Below are positions 23,668-32,266 of a DNA stretch of 35,162 nt, one piece after another. The notes under the pieces are model-generated. The model ran no database searches. It was not told where the DNA came from and saw only the letters and a list, made by a program, of their open reading frames with translations. Each line of letters begins with the position of its first letter. The stretch's first letter is position 1. The position numbers and the translations under genes were made by a program. The stretch lies in NCBI GenBank assembly GCA_022797145.1, contig JAAWKA010000016.1:1-35162 (forward strand), written 5' to 3'. This DNA comes from Clostridia bacterium (GTDB lineage Bacteria > Bacillota > Clostridia > TANB77 > CAG-508).

Positions 23668-25833
23668 ATGGAGGAGTTTTTTGATAAAAATACAAATATT
23701 TCAGTTATAAAACGTGATGGAAAAAAGGTCGATTTTAATGGGGCTAAAATTGCACTTGCTATAAAAAAGTCTTTTGATAGTGTTATACTAGAAGATGGAG
23801 AAAATCATAAATATAATCAAAATGATGCAAATAAAATTTATAATTTAGTTATTTTTGAAATTGAAAAAATGCAAACTGATAAAATAAAGATAGAAACTAT
23901 TCAAGATCTAATAGAAGAACAATTAAAAATTAATGGATATGAAGATGTTTATCATTCTTTTTCTATTTATCGAGAAAATAGAAAAAAATCAAGAGAAGCT
24001 TTTTTCTCTGAAAAAAAACAACATAAGTTTTTAAAGGCTTTAGAAAATCTTGGCTTAAAATCTTCAAAAGAAGATGATATACGATATGAAAATACCAATA
24101 TAACTACTGCTATGGAAACTATAATTCAATATGGTAGTACTATTTCTAGGGAATTTGCAAAATCTTACTTAATGAAACCCAAATTTGCAGAGGCTCATGA
24201 TAGTGGAGATATCTATATTCATGATTTAGATTTTATTCCTACTGGTACTACTAGTTGTTGTCAAATTAATTTGTCTGAATTATTTGAAGATGGTTTTTTG
24301 GCTGGAAATGCTTTTTTAAGAGAACCTAATGATATTTCCTCTTATTCTGCCCTTACTTCGATTTGTATACAATTAAATCAAAATGATCAACATGGCCCTC
24401 AAAGTATATCTGCTCTTGATTACTATTTAGCTCCAGGAGTTTTAAAAACTTTTAAGAAAGTCTTTAAACAAATAGTTTATGATTACTTAGAATATACAAA
24501 TTTTATTAATTTTATTGCAATTAATGGTATTGTTCGTGAAATAGATAAGTTGGAAAGTATTAATTTTGATATTACTATTTTTAACAAATATTGTAGAAGC
24601 TCTGATGAACTTGAAAGATTGTTTCGTATTTGTTATGATAAAGCTCTTGAAAAAACTAATAATGCCACTTATCAAGCAATGGAAGCTCTTATTCATAATC
24701 TAAATACAATTCACACAACTAAAGCTTATGAAGCTCCATTTGCTTGTGTGAATTTTGGAACTGATACTTCTTATGAAGGAAGAATGATTACTAAAAATTT
24801 TTTAGAAGTATTAGATGTAGGTCTTGGAAGAAATCAAACTCCTCTTTCGCCTATTTCTATATTTAAAATAAAAGAAGGCATTAATTATAATCCTACAGAT
24901 ATTAACTATGATTTATTTAAACTTGCTTGTAAAGTATCTGCCAAAAGATTTTTTCCAAACTTTTCATTTATTGATTCAAGTTTTAATAAATTATACTATA
25001 GAGAAAACGATTTCAATACTGAGGTCTCATATATGGGTGATTCTATCCGTATCCTAGAAAATACTGTTGATAATAACAAATCTATTTCTTCTAAAAGAGG
25101 AATCTTATCTCTTACTACTATTAATCTTCCTAGACTTGGCATTAAACATGGGATTATTTCAAATGAGCAATATAGCTTAGAAGCCTTTTTTGAAGAATTA
25201 GAAGAAAAACTAAATTTAGTAAAAGATCAGTTGTTAGAACGTTATGAAATACAATGTAATAAAAAAGTAACAAACTTCCCTTTTTTAATGGGGCAAAATA
25301 TATGGATAGATAGTGAAAAATTAAAATCTACAGATAAATTACGTAAAGTTTTAAAACATGGTAATTTAAGTATTGGTTTTATTGGACTTTCTGAATGTTT
25401 AAAATTTCTTATAGGTAAACACCATGGTGAAGATAATGAAGCCCAAAAAATTGGCTTAAAAATCATTTCCTTTATGAGAAAAAAATGTGATGAATATTCT
25501 AAAAAGTATAACCTAAATTTTACTTTAATTGCCTCTTCTAATGAAGATGTCTGCAAAAAATTTTTAAGTTTAGATAAGGCTATATTTGGTAAAATTTTAG
25601 GAATTCCAGATGATGACTATTACACAACTTCTTTTCATATTTCTTCATCTTATAATATTTCTATTGATAAAAAAATAGCTTTAGAGGGGCCTTATCATGC
25701 TTTGACAAATGGTGGACATATTTCTTCTATTGAACTGCCAAATAATTCTAATATAGACGATTTTGAAAAATTTATTCGTGTGATGAAATCAGCTGATTTT
25801 GGATATTGTTCAATAAATTATAAAAAAGTATAG
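23668..25833 (+). CDS. NrdD-like protein without radical domain (probable pseudoenzyme)
   Basis: 721 residues, clearly homologous to class III anaerobic ribonucleotide reductase. The ATP-cone (about 11-105, VIKRDGKKVDFNGAK) is present, as are core motifs DSGDIYIHDLDF (178-189), SCCQINL (196-202), QNDQHGPQSIS (238-248), FGTDTSYEGRM (363-373) and KVSAKRFFPNFSF (422-434). Two catalytic elements are missing. Position 458 is Asp (GAT at 25039-25041) in YMGDSIRI, where active enzymes read MGC. The protein also stops at SINYKKV, just where the four-Cys zinc site and the RxxGY glycyl-radical loop should begin. The DNA after the stop has no Cys codons and forms a terminator. No nrdG is in the window. 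ATG at 23668 follows AAGGAGG. Catalysis is unlikely; a regulatory or nucleotide-sensing role is inference. Confidence 0.85.
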   Translation: MEEFFDKNTNISVIKRDGKKVDFNGAKIALAIKKSFDSVILEDGENHKYNQNDANKIYNLVIFEIEKMQTDKIKIETIQDLIEEQLKINGYEDVYHSFSIYRENRKKSREAFFSEKKQHKFLKALENLGLKSSKEDDIRYENTNITTAMETIIQYGSTISREFAKSYLMKPKFAEAHDSGDIYIHDLDFIPTGTTSCCQINLSELFEDGFLAGNAFLREPNDISSYSALTSICIQLNQNDQHGPQSISALDYYLAPGVLKTFKKVFKQIVYDYLEYTNFINFIAINGIVREIDKLESINFDITIFNKYCRSSDELERLFRICYDKALEKTNNATYQAMEALIHNLNTIHTTKAYEAPFACVNFGTDTSYEGRMITKNFLEVLDVGLGRNQTPLSPISIFKIKEGINYNPTDINYDLFKLACKVSAKRFFPNFSFIDSSFNKLYYRENDFNTEVSYMGDSIRILENTVDNNKSISSKRGILSLTTINLPRLGIKHGIISNEQYSLEAFFEELEEKLNLVKDQLLERYEIQCNKKVTNFPFLMGQNIWIDSEKLKSTDKLRKVLKHGNLSIGFIGLSECLKFLIGKHHGEDNEAQKIGLKIISFMRKKCDEYSKKYNLNFTLIASSNEDVCKKFLSLDKAIFGKILGIPDDDYYTTSFHISSSYNISIDKKIALEGPYHALTNGGHISSIELPNNSNIDDFEKFIRVMKSADFGYCSINYKKV

Positions 25834-25850
25834 TTTATACTTTTACTATA

Positions 25851-25893
25851 AATAATATAATCAAATACCAAAAAAGTATTTGATTATATTATT
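25851..25893. terminator. Shared terminator of the NrdD-like and lysozyme genes
   Basis: Perfect 18-bp AT-rich stem (25851-25868 with 25876-25893), 7-nt loop, ending one base before the stop codon of the minus-strand gene. Confidence 0.7.
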
Positions 25894-27315
25894 TTAATTA
25901 TTTGGTATTCTAATCACTTGGCCTAGATAGATTAAATTTGAATTTTTTATATTATTTGCATATACTAGTTTTTGTACAGTTGTATTATATCTTATTGCAA
26001 TTTTATTTAGTGTATCCCCTCTTTTTACTGTGTAGTATGTATTACCACATCCATGTATCTCTCCATCTATTATTTCATCTATATTTATAATCAATTTTTG
26101 TCCTGTATAAATTAAATTTGGATTTCTTATTTTATTTAATCTTACTATATTAGCAATACTTGTTCCATACATTTTTGCAATTTTCCATAAGCTATCTCCT
26201 CTTTTTACTATATAATTTATATATGTTTCTTTAGTGTTATTTGAACTAGTTATAATTAGTTTTTGACCTATATAAATTAAATTTGGATTTTTTATATTGT
26301 TTAATCTTACTAATTCATTTACTGTTGTTTTATATTTTTTTGCTATTTTAGATAAAGTGTCTCCTCTTTTTACTATGTATATTTTAAGATCATTATTTGG
26401 TTTATCTGAAGCAGTGATTAAAATCTTTTGTCCAACATAAATTAGATTTGGATTTTCTATATTATTTAGTTTCACCAGCTCATTTACTGTTGTATTATAC
26501 CTATTAGCTATACTTCCAAGAGTATCTCCTTTTTTTACTATATAATATTCTGTGTTAGTTTCATTTTCCTGTTCATTGTTATTATCTGTTTCATCTGGTG
26601 CAGGTATTTCGTCATTGTTAGATAAAAATATTTCTTGTGTAAATTTGTCTTTATCAACATATCCATTTATTCCTTGTATTATTCCTTCATCTGAATATTG
26701 AAATCCTATCCAATTATTCCATTTTCCATTATTTCCTGGAGTTTCTACTCCATATTGGGCAACCCATAATGGATAGTTATCTGCAAGTTCTTGACTAAAT
26801 ATAGTTCTTGCAGTGTATGTATTACTATATATGACCATTTCTTTTTTTGTTATTTCCTGTACTTTATTTAAAAATACTTTAGATATTTCATTTATTTCTT
26901 CATGTGTTAAATTACCAAATATTTCAAAATCCATAGCTAATCTACAATCTGGTAATTTTCCTGAAATTACAGATGAAAAAAATACAGCCTCTTGTATAGC
27001 TTGTTCTCTTGTTCTTGCTCTAACAAAATGATAAAATCCTACTTTTAATTTATTTTTCTTTGCATTTTCATAGTTTTTTTCAAAATAAGCATCTTTATGT
27101 GTTCTACCTTCACTTGATTTTATATATACAATATCAATTCCAGCTGCTTTAACTTTTGCATAGTCTATATTTTTTTGATATGAACTAACATCAATCCCCT
27201 CATATATTTCTCCACTTGATGGTCCTAAAGCATTTACAATATTTATTATAAATGCAAAGCTAAATATTGTAAGAATAACTAATATAATACATATTTTTAG
27301 TAATTTAGATTTCAT
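25894..27315 (-). CDS. GH25 lysozyme with four LysM domains
   Basis: 473 residues. A signal peptide or membrane anchor (about 7-30) precedes a glycoside hydrolase 25 domain (about 38-225), which has Asp42 in GIDVSSYQ and the catalytic Asp129/Glu131 in AMDFEIF. Four LysM repeats follow (about 257-300, 308-352, 360-404, 425-471), each starting VK.GDTL or GDSL and ending G.KI.I. An acidic linker rich in Asn and Glu joins the two halves. It would cut peptidoglycan glycan strands outside the cell while held by the LysM domains. ATG at 27315 follows GTAGGAGG. A role in growth, separation or spore germination cannot be told apart from the sequence. It is not a phage gene by context. Confidence 0.94.
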   Translation of the reverse strand: MKSKLLKICIILVILTIFSFAFIINIVNALGPSSGEIYEGIDVSSYQKNIDYAKVKAAGIDIVYIKSSEGRTHKDAYFEKNYENAKKNKLKVGFYHFVRARTREQAIQEAVFFSSVISGKLPDCRLAMDFEIFGNLTHEEINEISKVFLNKVQEITKKEMVIYSNTYTARTIFSQELADNYPLWVAQYGVETPGNNGKWNNWIGFQYSDEGIIQGINGYVDKDKFTQEIFLSNNDEIPAPDETDNNNEQENETNTEYYIVKKGDTLGSIANRYNTTVNELVKLNNIENPNLIYVGQKILITASDKPNNDLKIYIVKRGDTLSKIAKKYKTTVNELVRLNNIKNPNLIYIGQKLIITSSNNTKETYINYIVKRGDSLWKIAKMYGTSIANIVRLNKIRNPNLIYTGQKLIINIDEIIDGEIHGCGNTYYTVKRGDTLNKIAIRYNTTVQKLVYANNIKNSNLIYLGQVIRIPNN

Positions 27316-27333
27316 TTCATCCTCCTACATTAA

Positions 27334-27368
27334 AAATAGTGATTAATATATTATATTAATCACTATTT
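27334..27368 (-). terminator. Terminator-like hairpin after rnhA
   Basis: Perfect 15-bp stem (27334-27348 with 27354-27368), loop of 5, in the short gap between rnhA and the lysozyme gene. A run of five As on the plus strand gives the minus transcript a U tail. Confidence 0.65.
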
Positions 27369-27389
27369 GTTAATGTGTAAGGCCATATA

Positions 27390-27833
27390 TTACTTATTTG
27401 TATGTTTATATATTTCTTTTCTTGCTATTTCATCACATCTATTGTTATATTCATTATCACTATGTCCTTTTACCTTTATAAATTCTACTTCATGTTTTTG
27501 GGTTAATTCATATAGTTCTTTCCAAATTTCTTTATTTTTGACAGGTTCTTTATTTGAATTTATCCAATTATTTTTTATCCAGCTATATATCCATTTTTGG
27601 TTAAATGCATTTACAACATATGCACTATCACTATATATTTTAACCTTACACTTAAATTTTAATAATTTAAGTGCCTCTACTACTGCTGTCAATTCCATAA
27701 TATTATTAGTAGTATTTTTCAATGATCCTGATATTTCTTTTTCTACATTTTTATATATTAATATACTTCCCCATCCTCCTGGTCCTGGATTTCCTGAGCA
27801 TGCTCCATCTGTATATATAGTAATTTCTTCCAT
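27390..27833 (-). CDS. rnhA: Ribonuclease HI
   Basis: 147 residues, degrading RNA in RNA-DNA hybrids. All catalytic residues of the bacterial type I enzyme are present: Asp9 ([16 protein letters not shown]), Glu47 (MELTA), Asp69 (YSDSAYVV), His124 (KGHS) and Asp134 (RCDEIA). The length and the YVVNAF..KW stretch match the E. coli-type enzyme. ATG at 27833 follows GGAGG. It diverges from tmcAL, and their promoters overlap. Confidence 0.96.
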   Translation of the reverse strand: MEEITIYTDGACSGNPGPGGWGSILIYKNVEKEISGSLKNTTNNIMELTAVVEALKLLKFKCKVKIYSDSAYVVNAFNQKWIYSWIKNNWINSNKEPVKNKEIWKELYELTQKHEVEFIKVKGHSDNEYNNRCDEIARKEIYKHTNK

Positions 27834-27868
27834 ATTTCTTCCTCCATAAATACAAAAAAAATAAAATT

Positions 27869-27898
27869 ATGATAATTTTTTTAAACTATATTTGTCAA
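27869..27898 (-). promoter_or_regulatory. rnhA promoter
   Basis: TTGACA (27898-27893), an 18-base spacer and TATCAT (27874-27869) on the minus strand. Its -35 shares five bases with the -35 of the divergent tmcAL promoter. Confidence 0.5.
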
Positions 27899-27920
27899 AT
27901 TTTATTTTTTATGATATTAT
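27892..27920 (+). promoter_or_regulatory. tmcAL promoter
   Basis: TTGTCA (27892-27897), a 17-base spacer and TATTAT (27915-27920) with TG upstream of the -10. Confidence 0.55.
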
Positions 27921-27961
27921 ATCAATAATTTATAAAAAAAAGCAATAACGGAGGAAAAAAT

Positions 27962-29197
27962 ATGAATAAAGTTCTTGGAATAATAGCTGAGTATAACCCA
28001 TTTCATAATGGTCATTTATATCATATAAATGAATCAAAAAAATTAATTGGAGCTGATTACACTGTAGCAATAGTAAGTGGTAATTTTGCTCAAAGAGGTG
28101 AAACTTCTCTAATAGATAAGTGGTCAAAATCTGAAATGGCTCTAGCTAATGGAGTTGATCTTGTTATAGAACTCCCTTTACTATATAGTATTTCTAGTGC
28201 TGAAAATTTTGCGGAAGGTAGCATAAAAATTTTAAATTCCTTAAAAGTAGTTGATTCTATTTCTTTTGGTAGTGAACTGTGTAATGTTAATACTTTGAAC
28301 GATTTTGCAAATGTTTTATATCATGAACCTAAAGAATTTATTTCAGTATTAAATCATGAATTAGGAAAAGGCTTTTCTTATCCTAAGGCACGTGAAAATG
28401 CTCTACTTATTTATCTAAACAATATTAGAAAGTATGCTAATGTACTTTCTAGTCCTAATAATATTTTAGCAATAGAATATTTAAAAGCCTTAAAAAAATA
28501 TAAGAGTAATATTACCCCTATTAGTGTAAAAAGACATAAGGTAGATTATAATAGTGTTGAAATCGTTAATGGTATTGCCAGTGCAACTGCTATTCGTAAA
28601 ATTGTTCAAACAGGTGATGTCTGGAGCTTAAGGCAAGCAATGCCTAAGTCTTCTTTTGATATTATGTATGAATGTTTAAGATCTGGTAAGATTGTTCCTA
28701 GTCTTAATACTTTTGAGCGTGAAATTGTTTATATTTTAAGAAAATTATCTTTAGAAGAAATTGCTGATTTACCAGATGTTTCAGAAGGTTTAGAAAATTC
28801 TATAAAGAATGCTGCTAATTCTTGTAATACTATAGATGAATTATTAAATATATTAAAAACTAAACGTTATCCCTCTACTAGATTAAAAAGAATTTTATTA
28901 TATGCTTTACTTGGTATAAGTAAAAAAGATATGTTAGAATCTAGAAAAATAGAACAGCCATACGTCCGTGTTCTTGGTTTTAATGAAAAAGGAAAAGAAT
29001 TATTATCTGGTATTTCTCATGCTAATCCAAGACTTGATATTATAACTTCTGTAAAAAAATATATGGAAACTTCTTCAAATAAAACTTTAAAAACAATGTT
29101 AGAAAAAGATATTTTTGCAACTGATATTTATACTTTAGGTTATGAGTATGATTCTTGGTCTAATTTAGACTATACACATAAATTAATTGGTTCTTAA
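27962..29197 (+). CDS. tmcAL: tRNA(Met) cytidine acetate ligase TmcAL
   Basis: 411 residues of the family formerly called DUF795/YlbM. These enzymes use ATP and acetate to make N4-acetylcytidine at the wobble base of elongator tRNA-Met. The nucleotidyltransferase motif GIIAEYNPFHNGHLYHI (6-22) carries the HxGH signature, and SGNFAQRGE (about 39-47) and DLVIELPLLYS follow. The C-terminal half has the SATAIRK motif (about 205-211) and helical RNA-binding segments. ATG at 27962 follows GGAGG. It is a single gene with its own promoter and terminator. Confidence 0.94.
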   Translation: MNKVLGIIAEYNPFHNGHLYHINESKKLIGADYTVAIVSGNFAQRGETSLIDKWSKSEMALANGVDLVIELPLLYSISSAENFAEGSIKILNSLKVVDSISFGSELCNVNTLNDFANVLYHEPKEFISVLNHELGKGFSYPKARENALLIYLNNIRKYANVLSSPNNILAIEYLKALKKYKSNITPISVKRHKVDYNSVEIVNGIASATAIRKIVQTGDVWSLRQAMPKSSFDIMYECLRSGKIVPSLNTFEREIVYILRKLSLEEIADLPDVSEGLENSIKNAANSCNTIDELLNILKTKRYPSTRLKRILLYALLGISKKDMLESRKIEQPYVRVLGFNEKGKELLSGISHANPRLDIITSVKKYMETSSNKTLKTMLEKDIFATDIYTLGYEYDSWSNLDYTHKLIGS

Positions 29198-29199
29198 TA

Positions 29200-29260
29200 A
29201 GATAACAAAAAAAGATATTTAAAAACTTGTGATGTTTTTAGATATCTTTTTTGTTATCTT
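29200..29260 (+). terminator. Terminator after tmcAL
   Basis: Long imperfect hairpin with AGATAACAAAAAA (from 29200) pairing to TTTTTTGTTATCT (to 29259) and a further GATAT/ATATC helix inside, loop near 29227-29233. Confidence 0.7.
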
Positions 29261-29321
29261 GTAACATTTTATATTTTTTTGTCATATTATGAATTATAAC
29301 TTAAAATAAGGAGGAGTTATA

Positions 29322-29672
29322 ATGCGTAGAAGATGTAATAGTAGTAGAAAATGTTGTTTATGTAATTGCTCAAATTATGCTGATGATATTATGGAAGAAT
29401 CATGCAACAATGTTTCATCTGCTTCTGAATATAATAATGACAATTGTGAATGTGGATTTGATGAAGAAGAGTCTGTATTTCCCTCTAATCCAATGTTCGC
29501 ACAAAGTTATGTTCCATGGCAGACAATGGATAAAACCTTTAAACCATGTATCGGACTAAAAATGGGAACTATTTTTCCTGAACTTGTTAGCCCATATGAA
29601 CCATGTCAATCAATAGAAGATATCGAATTTATTCGTGCTACAAATAAAATTAAAGAGGGGTGTAATCGATAA
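29322..29672 (+). CDS. cotJA: Spore coat protein CotJA with Cys-rich N terminus
   Basis: 116 residues. The C-terminal half matches CotJA: SYVPWQTMDKTF, then GLKMGTIFPELVSPY (about 77-91). The first 46 residues are an extension rich in Cys, Arg and Asn (CNSSRKCCLCNC, later CECG) that the shorter B. subtilis protein (about 80 residues) lacks. It is the first gene of cotJABC, and its stop overlaps the cotJB start by one base. ATG at 29322 follows AGGAGG. CATATTAT at 29283-29290 resembles a sigma-E -10 element, with only a weak -35. The protein is expected in the inner coat, made in the mother cell. Confidence 0.88.
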   Translation: MRRRCNSSRKCCLCNCSNYADDIMEESCNNVSSASEYNNDNCECGFDEEESVFPSNPMFAQSYVPWQTMDKTFKPCIGLKMGTIFPELVSPYEPCQSIEDIEFIRATNKIKEGCNR

Positions 29673-29989
29673 TGGAAGAAAATATAGAAAACAGAAATTG
29701 CACATGTGTTTGTGAATGTAAATGCGAAAATTCATGTGATAATAATTTAAGAGAAGAAATGATGATGCAACTAAGAGCATATAAATTTTCTATAATCGAA
29801 TTAGGTCTATATTTAGATACTCATCCAGATGATGAAAAAGCCCTTTGTTTGCATAGAGAATATTGTAAAAAAGCAAAAGAATTGTCAGATAAATATCAAA
29901 AAATGTTTGGTCCGCTTACAATATTCTATCCATGTAATAAGTGGAGATGGTTAGAAGAACCATGGCCATGGGAAAGGGGGAATTTTTAA
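29672..29989 (+). CDS. cotJB: Spore coat protein CotJB with Cys-rich N terminus
   Basis: 105 residues. The core QLRAYKFSIIELGLYLDTHP followed by DDEKAL...YGPL-like FGPLTIFYP and the Trp-rich end WRWLEEPWPW identify CotJB. The first ~25 residues are an extra segment with alternating Cys (CTCVCECKC). The stop codon overlaps the next start as TAATG. AGAGGGG just before the start serves as the RBS. It acts with CotJA and CotJC in the coat; its biochemical role is not established. Confidence 0.9.
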   Translation: MEENIENRNCTCVCECKCENSCDNNLREEMMMQLRAYKFSIIELGLYLDTHPDDEKALCLHREYCKKAKELSDKYQKMFGPLTIFYPCNKWRWLEEPWPWERGNF

Positions 29990-30675
29990 TGTGGACTTAT
30001 ACTAAAACTTTAGAGTATCCAATCAAAATCAAACATTCAAATCCAAGACTTGCTAAATTTATTATATCTCAATATGGTGGTCCAGATGGTGAACTTGCTG
30101 CTTCTTTAAGATATTTATCTCAAAGATTTGGAATGCCTGATCAAAAATCTAAAGCTATCTTAAATGATATAGGAACAGAAGAATTAGCTCACCTTGAAAT
30201 GGTTGGTACAATAGTTCATCAGTTAACTGAAGGGTTATGTCCCGAAGAAATAAATAAGGCAGGATTGGGTGCATATTATACTGACCATGGTGTAGATGTC
30301 TATCCTCAAGCTGCTTCTGGTACACCTTTCACCTCTGCATATATTGCTTGTAAAGGTGATCCTATTGCAAATCTTCAAGAAGATTTAGCAGCAGAACAAA
30401 AAGCTAGAGCAACTTATGAAAAATTAATAGATTTATGCAAAGATGATCCAGATGTTATTGAACCTCTTCGTTTCTTACGTGAAAGAGAAATAGTTCACTT
30501 CCAAAGATTTGGTGAAGCACTACGTGGTATTCAGGATAAATTGGCTGAAAGAAAATTTTATATGAATGGTTGTAGTGATATTGATTCAACTCAAAATACT
30601 TGTAATTGTATGAATCAATTTAATAGTGTAAATAACTATAATCCTTGCACTACACCTTGTAATAATTGCAAATAA
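29989..30675 (+). CDS. cotJC: Spore coat protein CotJC, manganese-catalase family
   Basis: 228 residues from ATG at 29989, which overlaps the cotJB stop and follows AAAGGGGG. A longer frame from 29941 would lie inside cotJB. The ferritin-like four-helix core has metal-site motifs DGELAASLRYL (about 32), GTEELAHLEMV (about 61-71), LAAEQKARATYE (about 131) and REIVHFQRFGEAL (about 169), the His/Glu pattern of manganese catalases. It probably destroys peroxide in or on the spore. The last ~35 residues are a Cys- and Asn-rich tail (CNC, CTTPCNNC) absent from the B. subtilis protein. Confidence 0.95.
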   Translation: MWTYTKTLEYPIKIKHSNPRLAKFIISQYGGPDGELAASLRYLSQRFGMPDQKSKAILNDIGTEELAHLEMVGTIVHQLTEGLCPEEINKAGLGAYYTDHGVDVYPQAASGTPFTSAYIACKGDPIANLQEDLAAEQKARATYEKLIDLCKDDPDVIEPLRFLREREIVHFQRFGEALRGIQDKLAERKFYMNGCSDIDSTQNTCNCMNQFNSVNNYNPCTTPCNNCK

Positions 30676-30720
30676 AATTAATAAGATAGGAAAAAACATA
30701 TTCCTATCTTATTAATTTTT
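30676..30720. terminator. Shared terminator of cotJC and glmU
   Basis: Perfect 17-bp stem (30676-30692 with 30701-30717), 8-nt loop, T run at 30716-30720, between convergent genes. Confidence 0.8.
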
Positions 30721-31978
30721 ACTTTTTATTCCAACCTTCTTTATTTATTTGTCTTTGCCTTGCAATAGCTAAAGAATCTTCTGGAACATTTTCTGTTATT
30801 GTAGACCCTGCTGCTATAAAAGTATTCCTCCCTAGATTTACTGGTGCTATTAAATTAGTATTAGAACCAACAAATGAATTATCCCCTATAATTGTTTTAC
30901 TTTTATTAAATCCGTCATAATTGCAAGTTATAGTTCCACACCCTATATTACTCTTAATTCCTATTTCGCAATCTCCCATATATGATAAATGAGGTATTTT
31001 TGTTCCTTCTCCAATAATTGATTTTTTTATTTCTACAAAACTTCCTATCTTTACCTTATCAGATAAATTACATCCCTCTCTTATGTAGGCATTAGGTCCT
31101 ATTTCACATTCTTCTCCTATAATAACTTCTGATTTTATAGTAGTATTTGGATGAATGATTGTATCTATACCTATTTTAACATCATCATATATATATGTAG
31201 TATTAATATCTTCAATTGTAACCCCATTTTTCATATGTTCTGTATTAATACGTAACTGTAATGCTTTAGTTAATATTTGCAAGTCTATTCTATCATTGAT
31301 CCCCAAAACTTCTGTATTATCTTCTATAACTATAGAACCTGTTTTTAATCCCTTATTATACATAATTTTTAATACATCAGGTAAATAATATTCATTTTGT
31401 GCATTATTATTATCTATTTGTCCTAATGCTTTTAGTAATTCTTCTATATCAAAACAATACATTCCTAAATTAAATTCTTTTATCTCTAATTGTTCTTCTG
31501 TACAATCTTTATGTTCTACTATTTCTTTTATATTTCCATTTTCATCATGAATCACTCTACCATATGGAATAACATCATTGTGTATCATTGTTAATATTGT
31601 TGCATACTCTTGTCTTTGAATAGATTGTACAATCAATTTCTTTAAGGTTTCTGGTCTCATAATTGGATGATCTCCATTTAAAACCAGTACTTTTCCTTTT
31701 TTTCCTTCTAAAAATTTTTTTGCCTGCATTACAGCATGACCTGTTCCCAATTGTTCTTCTTGTATTACATATTTTACTTTATTTTTTAAAACTTCTTGTA
31801 TTTGTTCTCTTTGATATCCCACTACTGTAATAATTTCTTCTACTTCAGCCTTTTCTACATTTTCTATTGCTCTTTTTATAATTTCTTTTCCAAATATTTT
31901 ATGTACTAATTTTGATTTTTTACTCTTCATTCTTGTGCCTTTTCCCGCCGCCATGACTATCGCTATTACATCCTCCAT
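30719..31978 (-). CDS. glmU: GlmU, short form
   Basis: 419 residues, bifunctional: acetylation of glucosamine 1-phosphate and uridylylation to UDP-GlcNAc for peptidoglycan. The N-terminal uridylyltransferase has MAAGKGTRMKSKKSKLVHK (9-27) and LNGDHPIMRPETL. The C-terminal left-handed beta-helix has FVEIKKS, HLSYMGDCEIG and GCGTITCNYDG. Compared with the usual ~455 residues, about 35 are missing at the start of the helix, roughly two coils, between EECEIGPNAYIRE and KVKIG; the active-site segments remain. ATG at 31978 follows AGAGGGGAG. The in-frame ATGs at 32011 and 31996 lack an RBS. Confidence 0.93.
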   Translation of the reverse strand: MEDVIAIVMAAGKGTRMKSKKSKLVHKIFGKEIIKRAIENVEKAEVEEIITVVGYQREQIQEVLKNKVKYVIQEEQLGTGHAVMQAKKFLEGKKGKVLVLNGDHPIMRPETLKKLIVQSIQRQEYATILTMIHNDVIPYGRVIHDENGNIKEIVEHKDCTEEQLEIKEFNLGMYCFDIEELLKALGQIDNNNAQNEYYLPDVLKIMYNKGLKTGSIVIEDNTEVLGINDRIDLQILTKALQLRINTEHMKNGVTIEDINTTYIYDDVKIGIDTIIHPNTTIKSEVIIGEECEIGPNAYIREGCNLSDKVKIGSFVEIKKSIIGEGTKIPHLSYMGDCEIGIKSNIGCGTITCNYDGFNKSKTIIGDNSFVGSNTNLIAPVNLGRNTFIAAGSTITENVPEDSLAIARQRQINKEGWNKK

Positions 31979-32024
31979 TATACTCCCCTCTTTCATAAGT
32001 AGTTCTTGCATTTTACACTATGAT

Positions 32025-32053
32025 ATTTTAGCATAAAAAAATATACAATGCAA
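32025..32053 (-). promoter_or_regulatory. glmU promoter
   Basis: TTGCAT (32053-32048), exactly 17 bases, then TAAAAT (32030-32025) with an extended -10 TGC on the minus strand. Confidence 0.65.
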
Positions 32054-32189
32054 ATCTATAATATTATATAATATTATGCTTCATATTATTGTGTTATTTT
32101 TATATAAACTTTTATTTATTATTTAAACTCATATTATCTATCTATCAAAAATATCAAAATGTCTTTTATTAAATTTTTTTATATTTTAT

Positions 32190-32219
32190 GCATAAAGCTT
32201 ATTTTTTCAAATATACATT
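32190..32219 (+). promoter_or_regulatory. Sigma-E-like promoter of spoIVA
   Basis: GCATAAA (32190-32196), a 15-base spacer and TATACATT (32212-32219) resemble the sporulation sigma-E consensus (ATA-containing -35, CATACANT -10). It lies about 47 bp ahead of the spoIVA start, a gene known to be in this regulon in Bacillus. Confidence 0.45.
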
Positions 32220-32266
32220 AGTAAAGTTAGATTTGTACAAACATTTTTTGAGGGGGTAAATTATAG

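Noticed and set aside
25834..25900. Glycyl-radical domain of the NrdD-like protein continuing in another frame after the stop
   Set aside because: No Cys codons and no RxxGY in any frame; the sequence folds as a terminator and then enters the convergent lysozyme gene.
25894..27315. GH25-LysM protein as a prophage endolysin
   Set aside because: It has a signal peptide, and no holin, tail or other phage genes are nearby.
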